64,000 bases of DNA from Cyclaneusma minus. Lineage: Eukaryota; Ascomycota; Leotiomycetes; Marthamycetales; Marthamycetaceae. The stretch lies in NCBI GenBank assembly GCA_037179335.1, contig JAKZHN010000030.1, forward strand, positions 1 through 64,000. Direction: 5' to 3'. Position 1 is the stretch's first letter; each line of letters starts with the position of its first letter. Under the pieces are notes generated by a model. The model did no database searches and was not told the DNA's origin. It saw nothing but the letters and a program-made list of their open reading frames with translations. Shown here in pieces: positions 30,699 to 39,898 of this stretch. The position numbers and the translations under genes are program-made.

Positions 30699-32868
30699 TT
30701 AAACGATGCCCAATGCCAACCACACACCCAAGGCGAATACCAGTCCTCCCCCCCAAGCATCTTCGAAGCCCGCTTTCACTCTGTTTCCTGCACTACCCAT
30801 TCCCTCCTCCACAGTGCCGTCTTTGGTGCCCTTGACCTGCTTCTGCACATTCAGGGCGAAATAGCTCTGGCCCTGCGCGTTCTTACCAACAATGTTGCCA
30901 GCGGGGTAATATTCGCAGACCACATATTCGCCTGGTGTATCCTCGTTGTCACATGCTAGAATGATAAAACATGTGTCAGTGAACCGTGGCTACTCGTGAG
31001 TCTTTTGTAAAGTTGAAAAAGATGAAAGAAAACAGATTTAATCACATTTATCGAACCTCAAACCATCTCGGTTGTCCCCCGGCCTCAAGTGCATCATTCG
31101 CAGCATCTGACGTCCAATGCTTCAAGAGAGGATCATATGGGTCAAGAAGGCCCTTCTGAAACAGAAGCCTCATCTCCCGGGGAGCTTCTGGCCCCAAAGG
31201 GTTGAGGAAAAAAATACCCAATAGAGCAAAATTCATAGGAGCAAAATACAAAACATACAACAGCAGGTATTCGCTGGTGGTCACCCACCCAACTACTAAT
31301 CTGCCGATCTGAGGCTTATGTATGCAAGAGCGGACGGGTTTGCCAGTTCTCCTCAGTCTATGGTCGTATGTGTTAGATAGACTTACAAACACAGCATTTG
31401 TAGCCAGAGACTTCTCCAAAGCTGGCAAGGAAACACTGGGAAAGATGGACACAGAAGCAAGGGGTGCGACGGTGGTAGTGATGTTAGTCCCTCTCAGACT
31501 GAACAAGGCAGTATGAAAAAGATCGTCGCATGGAAAAAGAGAGCAGGGAAAGATGGGAGAAACAGAGGTTATAAATGTGAGTACCTTTAACAGCGCATCC
31601 AAGAGATGTGGTTCCCTTCCATACGATCTGGGTAAAATGCCCCGTCTTCTCGCTGAAGCCTGGGTGAGAAAAGGAGTAGCTGGAACGCTCTCCAGCCCAA
31701 CTGTCAACTACGGACGTTGTGTTTGCATATCCGGCTGCTAGATTCTCGCCGGTGGGTCCTCCCTATTTAGATTTTACTGTTAGCTTCCGACTCTCAGTAT
31801 NACAAAACATACAACAGCAGGTATTCGCTGGTGGTCACCCACCCAACTACTAATCTGCCGATCTGAGGCTTATGTATGCAAGAGCGGACGGGTTTGCCAG
31901 TTCTCCTCAGTCTATGGTCGTATGTGTTAGATAGACTTACAAACACAGCATTTGTAGCCAGAGACTTCTCCAAAGCTGGCAAGGAAACACTGGGAAAGAT
32001 GGACACAGAAGCAAGGGGTGCGACGGTGGTAGTGATGTTAGTCCCTCTCAGACTGAACAAGGCAGTATGAAAAAGATCGTCGCATGGAAAAAGAGAGCAG
32101 GGAAAGATGGGAGAAACAGAGGTTATAAATGTGAGTACCTTTAACAGCGCATCCAAGAGATGTGGTTCCCTTCCATACGATCTGGGTAAAATGCCCCGTC
32201 TTCTCGCTGAAGCCTGGGTGAGAAAAGGAGTAGCTGGAACGCTCTCCAGCCCAACTGTCAACTACGGACGTTGTGTTTGCATATCCGGCTGCTAGATTCT
32301 CGCCGGTGGGTCCTCCCTATTTAGATTTTACTGTTAGCTTCCGACTCTCAGTATACAAACAGATGGAGAGGGTAAGTTAGGGTCTTGCGATGATGAGCGA
32401 GAGAGCCATGGCGTATGGATCTTTGGGGAAGTTGGGTGTGAGTTGGGGGCTTGAATATGGATAAGGTCAAGTCATGATGTGTAGGGCAACGGTGGCTTGA
32501 ATTTCACCTGACCAAGTTTGGTATGAATGAACGAGAGACCAACCCCATAAGACGTAATAAATGAGATTGGGAAGTGAAGGAGTGAAGAAGTACCAGCCCA
32601 GACTCACACTGTGCTTGAAATTGCAAGCCGACGCCCAATGTGCAGCGTATTTAGCAGAAGTAGCATTCCACACCAGAGCCGAGGCATTGTGTTCGGTGCG
32701 GTAGAAGTTGTGGGCGTATAGCAAGGTGGACTTGAAGTCAGATGAAGAGGTGTAGGACGTGCTTGTGGCCGTGGGGGCGGAATCTGTTTCGGTGACTATT
32801 ACTGTTGACTCGGCGTTTGCGAGGGAGAGGAAGAGCGTGAGGAGCGGGAGAGGGAGTGTGGAGCGCAT
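30699..32868 (-). CDS. CAP superfamily (PR-1/SCP/Pry-like) secreted protein
   Basis: 231 aa when spliced as 32608-32868, 32139-32316 and 30699-30955. Signal peptide (MRSTLPLPLLTLFLSLANA), Ser/Thr-rich stretch, then the CAP domain: LLYAHNFYRTEHNASALVWN, HS joined to GGPTGENLAAGY, CAP1 signature GHFTQIVW, and CAP2 YVVCEYYPAGN. The C-terminal 25 residues are hydrophobic (WGGGLVFALGVWLALGIV), suggesting a GPI anchor or membrane tail. Pry-type CAP proteins bind sterols or fatty acids outside the cell. The middle exon occurs twice (also 31585-31762) because of the duplication around the n at 31801; only one copy is needed. The second intron is 629 bp in the non-duplicated form, far above the local norm, and contains a 5S rRNA gene in the same orientation. 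Confidence 0.85.
31252..31371 (-). rRNA. 5S ribosomal RNA (inside CAP gene intron)
   Basis: 120 nt on the minus strand, from ACATACGACCATAG to the closing GCTGTTGTATGTT. Its core CCCGTCCGCTC and TTAGTAGTTGGGTGGGTGAC match the fungal 5S consensus, and the 5' ACATACGAC pairs with the 3' GTTGTATGT over nine positions (one G-U). The helix II strands differ from the common ascomycete form but still pair (CTGAGG with CCTCAG), which supports a functional isotype rather than a decayed copy. T-runs just after the 3' end can stop RNA polymerase III. Dispersed 5S genes are the rule in Pezizomycotina. Confidence 0.92.
31806..31925 (-). rRNA. 5S rRNA, duplicate copy across the n
   Basis: Identical to the copy at 31252-31371, offset by 554. 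It is almost certainly the same genomic gene seen twice through an unmerged contig overlap and should not be counted separately until reads confirm it. Confidence 0.6.
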
Positions 32869-33974
32869 TGTATTTGAGTGTTGGTGGAGAGAGCTCTTGC
32901 GAGGTCAGACAGCAATAACTGGGCGGTGTGGTATGCAAGTAGATGGTTTGAATGTTGACAAGCGATTGTGTTGATGCATGTGGTGCTTTTGATACCGACG
33001 GCGGCTGGCTTTTCTGGGAAAGAGCAGTTGGAAAGCGACAGAGCGACAGAGTTTGCTTGCTGTGTATGAAAAATCTGGTACCAATTGACAGCAGGACGAG
33101 TAAACAAACAGAATCTACATTTACATTTGATGTGTTGTTATTCTTAGAATCTGTGGCTTGCTTCTTTGTTTCCTGTCTTTCCAAACCTGTGTGACGGTTA
33201 TACAATGGGTGTTGAATGACCACCCTGTCAATATACCCTGTCGATGACGAGGACGAGGTGAGTTGGAGCCTAGTCACTTTGAATATTCCTGATTTCTGAC
33301 CAGGACAGTCGAGGTGGGACACAGACTCAACTAGGGAGTTATGGTTTCTTCCTTGTTACTCATCAATGCTGTATAGCAGGCTGCAGCTTTTCGTGTCCGA
33401 ACTCTCTAAGGGGCTTAAGGTACAGTGGGACGACAGAAGTCTGCACCCCCTTCCTGTCTCCAACGTGTGGCAGTAGTCAGCTACATATATATTGAAATCT
33501 TTACAATACTCAAGAATATTCCCAATCATTGGGGACATTTCCAATTACTTGGGATATCCCCAACCACTGGGGATATTCCCAATCATTGGGGATATTTCTA
33601 TTTACTGCGAATATTCCTAAATATTGAAGGGGGGTTTCAGACCTTTGTCGCACGACTGTATCAGGGGGCGTATCACTAAACTCTGGACTTGTGTCTATTT
33701 AGTCCTTGGTCTCTGTCATTGTGGTCCGAAGAAAGTGGGAAAGGTGCCATCGCCATACCTCTGTATTTGTCATAACTTGAGTTTTTTCGTATCACTCAAA
33801 GGGGCTCGCGATATCTGAGATGCCGCTGAGAACGAACTTGTTCCACTAACCGTGTGTTGTCAGTTGAAGACGCAAAATTTTAGTTCCGGACTGTGAGGCA
33901 TATCAAGCATGTGAGCGGCCATTGAGAAGGATCTCGAGCCTCCGACCTAGCTTTCCTGCCACACCTAGATTCAG
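32869..33974. other. Intergenic with a MITE
   Basis: Upstream of the CAP gene and downstream of the APH-like gene. Apart from MITE copy B (33423-33658) nothing is recognised. Frames on both strands lack motifs. Confidence 0.5.
33423..33658. mobile_element. MITE, Tc1/mariner-like, copy B (236 bp)
   Basis: Best preserved copy. TA flanks both ends (33421-33422 and 33659-33660). The left end is CAGTGGGACGACAGAAGTCT and the right end, reversed, is CAGTCGTGCGACAAAGGTCT; the inverted repeat is about 28 bp and ends in a C run. The interior carries six tandem 19-bp units from 33515 to 33628, for example GATATTCCCAATCATTGGG at 33572. No open frame, so it depends on a transposase elsewhere. Confidence 0.88.
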
Positions 33975-35492
33975 CTACGCACAATCTATGAAGGCTTCTG
34001 CAAGGGCTTCTTGCGCATCTTCCGATTCCCAATGCACCAAAATCCTGCTCTTCGACTCCTCCATCTTCCTCCTCACAAACCTCTCCATCCTTTCTTTCTC
34101 CTCATCCGTCAACATCCCAACCCTACTCTCCCACCTCTTCTCCTTCTCGCCTTCCTGACCCTTCCCGAAGAACCTTTGATCCAAAAACTTCCAATAAACA
34201 CTATCAAAAGCCCAACTCTTCCTCGCAGCATAATTCATCCAGAACCGCCCCATGTCCCAGCTCTCCCTCAAATCTCTCGACATCTTACGTTGCCTATCAC
34301 TCAAACCCCGCCTTTCCTCAATAACTTCCATACATCTGATCCAAGTCTCCAGCCGCGGTACACAGGCTTCCGCCCATGCCTCAATCCCGTCTGGCCAGCG
34401 ATCCGGCGTTTCGAGAAGCAGCCACCAGGGCGGATCGAGGGAAAGCTGAGCAGGCCCGATATAGGAAAACTCCCAGTCAATTATAGCTGCAATGTCGTCC
34501 CCCTCTTTCAAGAGAGCATTTCCAGCACGTAGGTCATCACACCATATCCGGAAACCGTTTGTATTGTCTGGTGCCGGAGAGAGCTGGGACTGCCGATCCG
34601 GGTCCAGGTTTTTGGATTGGACTGACCAATTTTCATCCGCGAAGCCAAAATTGGACAGCTTTCCTTCCCTGGCCAGACGTAAAAAGAGGAGGCAGGAGAT
34701 GTATTTGTTTCTCGCATCATCTTCCGAGTAGACAAGGTCGTTGTGTTGGAAAACTAGCTGGGCGCAATGCATCTTTGCCAAAGCGACGTACCAGGCTTCT
34801 GCCGTCTTGTACGTTGTATTCGGTGGTGGTAGAACGGAAGGAGGAATGGCAGCGAGACGGAGCATATTGTTCATGTTCACAGATACGGGGCGGCTTGCGA
34901 CAACAAAAGACCCGTCCTCTGCAGTGTTCAAAGAGCCGATGGACGAGAACTCATGCTGCGAGAGCTGCCAAAGATAGTCGGTCATTTGGAGGTAGAGATG
35001 CTCCAATTTCTCCTCAGGGACGTGGGGATCTAGCCTGGCTGGTTCTCCTGGCGGTAAGTCGGGATCATTCAACGAGACAGAGATGTTGCTTTTGTGTTGC
35101 AGAAACGGCATGATGATGAAGGGACCAAGGTCAGAGGATTCCCCGGAGTGCAAGACGGTAGGCACTGGCACATCGGTTCTGCTTTGGACATACTTCATCA
35201 TCGCAACTTCTCCTGTCGTCTTTTCGTCTGGAAATTGAGAAAGATCCGGCCACGGGAGTCTCAGGATTACCACGTCGCCATCGGAATCTTCGAGTGCCAT
35301 TTTATAGATGATGTTGTAGGCGCCTGCCATCAATGGGGGCTCCAGAGTTGCGTGCTTGCCTAGCATGGCCTCAACAAATACTTCCGCACGACGACAGGCA
35401 TCGCCCACGCGAAGCCGCCTTTGTGTTTTCTCCCAGAGCTCATCGTTTTTGTCCCATGCCACATTGTCGAAGTCTTGCTGATCGTAATCCAT
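33975..35492 (-). CDS. Phosphotransferase (APH/choline kinase-like) family protein
   Basis: 505 aa, no intron. Member of the large fungal aminoglycoside-phosphotransferase-like kinase group; substrate unknown and drug resistance should not be inferred. The N lobe has AGAYNIIYKMALEDSDGDVV and VILRLPWPD, with a later hinge-like GPFIIMPFL. The catalytic loop reads IWCDDLRAGNALL: the Asp and the Asn of HGDxxxxN remain but the His is Cys. The metal-binding motif is IIDWEFSYIGPAQ. Frequent Trp and a long C-terminal helix region (EEKERMERFVRRKMEES) are typical of this group. No signal peptide. Confidence 0.85.
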   Translation of the reverse strand: MDYDQQDFDNVAWDKNDELWEKTQRRLRVGDACRRAEVFVEAMLGKHATLEPPLMAGAYNIIYKMALEDSDGDVVILRLPWPDLSQFPDEKTTGEVAMMKYVQSRTDVPVPTVLHSGESSDLGPFIIMPFLQHKSNISVSLNDPDLPPGEPARLDPHVPEEKLEHLYLQMTDYLWQLSQHEFSSIGSLNTAEDGSFVVASRPVSVNMNNMLRLAAIPPSVLPPPNTTYKTAEAWYVALAKMHCAQLVFQHNDLVYSEDDARNKYISCLLFLRLAREGKLSNFGFADENWSVQSKNLDPDRQSQLSPAPDNTNGFRIWCDDLRAGNALLKEGDDIAAIIDWEFSYIGPAQLSLDPPWWLLLETPDRWPDGIEAWAEACVPRLETWIRCMEVIEERRGLSDRQRKMSRDLRESWDMGRFWMNYAARKSWAFDSVYWKFLDQRFFGKGQEGEKEKRWESRVGMLTDEEKERMERFVRRKMEESKSRILVHWESEDAQEALAEAFIDCA

Positions 35493-36109
35493 CGCTATGG
35501 GTTGACAGACAAGTGTTCAATTCAGCGTAGTGTTTAGAAGGTAGCATTGAGATTGAAACAAAATCGACGGGGGGAACCAACTGATTGAAGCAACTTGTAT
35601 CAGCGACCCGCAACTCCACCTGTTAGCTAGCGAGAGATAAACGCGCGCTTATGCAGACCATAGTGTACATGCGGCTAGCTGCATCGATCCTTGTTCGGTT
35701 GTTTCCGGAGTTTCAAACGTTGGAGCTTAGCAGATCGACTGTCATTGTAAAGTAACGAGCTCTCCCATCGGTCTTTTTAGGCGCTGTCTAACGAGCCCAC
35801 ATAGTCGAGGACTGTGTGGTTGACCCTGGGAACGGCTTGAAACCCCTGTCCGGGGACATTGTTCCATGGGGTTTACGTATGATTTGATGTCCTAGCCATT
35901 CGGGTTCAGGGAGTATATGTCTTGTCTTTCGATAGCCTTCGTTGTAAAGGCCATCATTTCGGCCGTTCTCTTTCTATGTTTCAGCTATAACTGCAACTGC
36001 TACGGTCTTGGGAGCATTTCTCTTCCCTAGCCACATTCTTAGAATAGAGCGGCCAAATCTTTTACCTCTATACCTCTCATGTACAGATCCGAGGTCTTGA
36101 GCTACCACA
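35493..36109. other. Intergenic
   Basis: About 620 bp between the APH-like start and the aminopeptidase stop. I see no gene, repeat or RNA in it. Confidence 0.45.
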
Positions 36110-39100
36110 CTACAGCTCACTCTTGACCTTTCCCGCATACCCATTCCCCTTCACCCAGCTCTCCACATCGCTCCTGTCACGGGCCAACCACATCTCCTTG
36201 GCACGGATGGCATCCAAGCTCTGAGCAAGCGCCCTCTCAAAGCCCTTCGTGTCCCTTTCGGCGAAGAAAGCTTTCACCTTCTCCTCGTCTTCCTTCTTGC
36301 TGAACGCGTTCGTGGAAAGCGACACAACAGTTCCCAGCATGGAGAGCGCTGGCGGCAATTTCTTGACAAGAGTGTCCCAGTTCGAGGTCATCCAGTCGTA
36401 AAGGGCTTGAATACCTCCGGGGTGCGTACGAAGTCCGGCAAGAGGCAGATAAATGTCTTGTTCCTTGACTTCGTCGGATAGAGAAAGGGCAAGCGTCCTC
36501 TTGATAAGTTCCGGGGACTGGGCGCGGCCGAGAGAGCGCAGGGCAGTGTTGCGCTCATCGGCTATCTTGGCCTTGCGTGCTGTGTCGAGAATAGTATCAT
36601 ACTGCAAATCCTGTTAGCCCAGACGCTGTATAGGATGAGTAGAGCAATGACTTACCTCAGCTTCACCGCCATACTTCAAGTTAATTGCAAACACACTGCC
36701 TCTGATGTTTGGATGGATTGCTTTCTTGTCTCCTGCAGCGAACTTCTTGAACATCTCCTTCGCGGCCTTGATGACCTTCTCGTCACCACTCAAACCCGCC
36801 GCTCCGAACAACATTGCTTTGAATTGCTGGCCGACGTGGTCATCGTTCTCACTAAATTCCCAGCCAGCTTGGTGTGACTTGGCGCTTACCAATTCTTTCT
36901 GGAAGGCTTCCAATCCATCCTTGATTGCCTTGTCTTCGAAGATCCATACGTTTTGGATGTTGGATAGACGCGAGATGATCTCATTCCATACAACAAATTC
37001 CTTCTCCTGGGCGAAGCCCTTGAGGAGGTTGAGAACGCCAGAAGTCTTTTGGTAGCCAGAAGCGGCCAGGGCACCAGCGTCGGCAATCATACCGGCACGG
37101 TCTTCTACAGAAAGAAGTCCATCATTGGCAGCTTTGCCGAGCTTCTCAAGACGGGCTGGAGTGTACGATGTGCGGTAAATGCTGGTGTGGTCTGCATTGA
37201 GCTTGAAAAAGTCGAGATCCGGGACCTTGAAGTTGTCTTCGCGCTTTGACAGCGTGATGATCTCGTCAATACCTTCCTTCGTCTTGAGGCCCAAGAATAC
37301 AGGATACAGGGTCTGGTCTTCCTCGGGCTTGACATCGGCTGTTCTCAAGAAGCGGTTTTGCTTGACGTGGATGCTGCTGTCGCCTTCGTTTTCGGTGACA
37401 GTCACGATAGGGTATCCAACATTCTTGGTCCAGATATCCATGACCGCCTCGACAGGCTTGCCACTTGCATCTTGGAGAGCGGCCCAAAGGTCACCCGTCT
37501 GCGTGTTTCCGTAGGCATGCTTCTTGAGGTACCGTCGAATACCCTCCATAAAGACATCTTCGCCCAAGTACTTTGAGATCATGCGGAGCACACATGAGCC
37601 CTTAGAGTAGGAGATGGCATCGAAGATCTCGTTGACCTCGTCTGCACGCTTGACTGGCACCTCGATAGGATGACTGCTTCGAAGGGAATCGAGCTGTAAG
37701 GCGCTTTGCAAGGTGTCCGTAACGTATGACTGCCAAACCTTCCACTCAGGGAAGAAATTGTTACACGAGTACCACGACATCCAGGTAGCAAATCCCTCAT
37801 TCAGCCACAAGCCATCCCAGAAGTCCATAGTCACGAGGTTACCGAACCACTGGTGAGCCAGCTCGTGTTGCACTACTTCAGCCACTCGCTCCTTAACGGC
37901 AGCACCGCTGGTCTTCTCATCAAGCATCAGGTCGACAACTCGGTATGTGACAAGACCCCAGTTCTCCATAGCACCAGCAGCAAAGTCAGGAATTGCCACC
38001 ATATCCATCTTGGGAAGAGGGTATTTAGAATCGAACGTCTTCTCATAAAAGGCAAGGGTCTTTGCAGCCAGGTCCAAGGAGAATTTGCCGTTTTGGATGT
38101 CCTGGTTGGGCGGGGCAAAGACACGGACGGGTACTCTGAAGTCATTAGACTCGATAACGTTGAGCTCACCCACAATGAAAGCCAAAAGGTAGGTTGACAT
38201 CAAGGGAGTGGTGTTGAACTTGACGACCTTCTTGGTTGTACCACTCATCTCTGATTGAATTTCGGATTCGGAAGCAACGTCCATGTTGCTCAAGCATGTA
38301 AAATGCTTTTCTGCAATAAGGGTGATAGTGAACTTGGCTTTCAAAGCAGGCTCATCGAAGCAGGGGAATGCTCGTCTAGCATCTGTAGCCTCCATTTGGG
38401 TGGTGGCAAGGACAGCTTCTGATCCGTCGGCATTCTTGTACGTCGAGCGGTAGAAACCGGCCATCTTATCATTAAGGGTGCCCTTAAATTTCATTTCCAC
38501 CTGGGCCTTGGAGCCCTTGGGCAATGTCTTGTCGAAATCCACCTTGGTGGTCTGGGTGTCGGCATCGTATGAGAGCGCCGGGGACGAACTGAGAGCAATT
38601 AGTCACTACAGGTATAAGACAGCTTCTTATTTCCCAAATACCTGATAACAGCACCATCCGCGAGGATCTTTGTACTGGAGATGTCGATATCCAGGGTGTT
38701 CAAGGAGATCGAGGTCGTGTCCTCGACCACGTCCAATTCCACCACGACGGTTCCCTCATAGACGAGCTTCTTGAGGTCCGGTTCGAGAGTCAAGTCGTAG
38801 TGTCTTGGGATGACATTGGCTGGCAAGATAACTCTGCCCTTGGTCACATCCAGAGAGCCGCCCGCCTCGGCGGCATCAGCGTGGAGTTTGCACATATTGT
38901 TCCTTCGGTAGGAGCAGTGTCGAACGGCAGATCGATTGTAGGAAGTCTTCTCCCAAGAAGTGAAGGTAGTTGGTCTTCGGAAGGAAGAGAGAGATCTAAG
39001 TCGAGCAAGCAACGGCAGTCGGTAGTCAGCTAGAGTGTCGACCAGTCGAGCCCCGCACGTAGGAAGAATTTAGGAAGCTCACCTGGTGAACGGCAAGGTC

Positions 39101-39225
39101 CGCGATACAGCCGTCCTCGGAGAGTGCAGCAGCTGGCGTCGGGCAGAGAGGGCGGGAGTGCACGAGGATTTGCAGGCAGACTTGGACAGCAGAAATGTCA
39201 CATTCGAGGTCGAGGGGACACGCAT
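36110..39225 (-). CDS. APE2: M1 zinc aminopeptidase, APE2/AAP1-like, with mitochondrial presequence
   Basis: 976 aa. Exons are 39083-39225, 38642-38995, 36656-38588 and 36110-36610; all joins keep frame. Exon 1 and the start of exon 2 encode an Arg/Ser-rich, acid-free leader (LLSKSACKSSCTPALSARRQ, later RTLPFTRSLSSFRR), a mitochondrial targeting peptide. A second ATG at 38895 (MCKLHADAAEAGG) would give an 895-aa cytosolic form of the usual family length. Motifs: PANVIPRHYDLTLEPD, RRAFPCFDEPALKAKF, exopeptidase signature GAMENWG (about residue 370), zinc site HELAH with WLNEGFATW (about 406-430), and the ERAP1-like helical C-terminal domain. It trims N-terminal residues from peptides. Yeast APE2 has a similar extension. 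Confidence 0.93.
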
Positions 39226-39898
39226 TGCCTTTTGTACTACTCCTGCCTCCGAGATCCAAGCAAGAGGCTGACTTGGTCGATGCGATTTACCAGCCAGTAG
39301 CGGAAGGTCAAGCTCTAATTCTAGTACTCGGACTTTTATCGGCTCGGGACCTTTCTCGGCCCGCTGCTAAATGAGCACACTACTAGGCTCTTTCGCGCTG
39401 CACCGAATTTCTTTCTCTTCTTTCTCTTCTCCAACGCAACGCAATAGTCCTCTCAACACGACGCCTACTCTGTCCACGCCGTGTTGGCGTTCGCCGGCAC
39501 TTTTGTGCTGGCCGTTGCTAGAAGAAGCATACCGCAAGTTTGAGGCCGACGGAAGACTTGCAAAAGTCTCTGACTGGCTGGCCATAGTTTTGTCGGCACA
39601 TCATGATTAATATGCCCCAAACTGCATCCCGCTGGAAACAGAAGCGAACAGGGCTTCGAACAAGGCTGTCTGGTTCAAAAGCCACTCTTATGTTGCCGGG
39701 CACAGTGGGCTGTACATCATAATGACCCTGTATCTGGGCAGAGTAAGATCCCTGGGTATTGTAGGATGAACCGCACGCATTATTGGATGGCTTTACGATG
39801 GGAAAGTCCCAAGGCTCCCGCGAAAACACGAAGCCTTCAATATCAGGGTCTGATGATTTGACGGCCTCGTAAAAGAACCTAGTTGTACGATACCAACT
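39226..39898. promoter_or_regulatory. Upstream region of the aminopeptidase gene
   Basis: 670 bp holding the aminopeptidase promoter and the 3' UTR of PRP28. A short TTCTTTCTCTTC tandem lies near 39409-39430. No gene seen. Confidence 0.45.

Larger units (their letters stand above)
31248..32354. repeat. Exact 553-bp duplication around n (31801)
   Basis: 31248-31800 and 31802-32354 agree base for base where I compared them. The copies share part of the CAP gene (middle exon and most of intron 2) and a 5S gene. One n separates them. The second copy begins 4 bp outside the 5S 3' end, where an assembler would break at a dispersed repeat. An unmerged contig overlap is the simplest reading; a true tandem duplication is the alternative. 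Confidence 0.85.

Noticed and set aside
31585..31762. Second CAP exon as a true repeat in the protein
   Set aside because: Identical in exon and intron and flanked by an n, so it is better explained by an assembly overlap.
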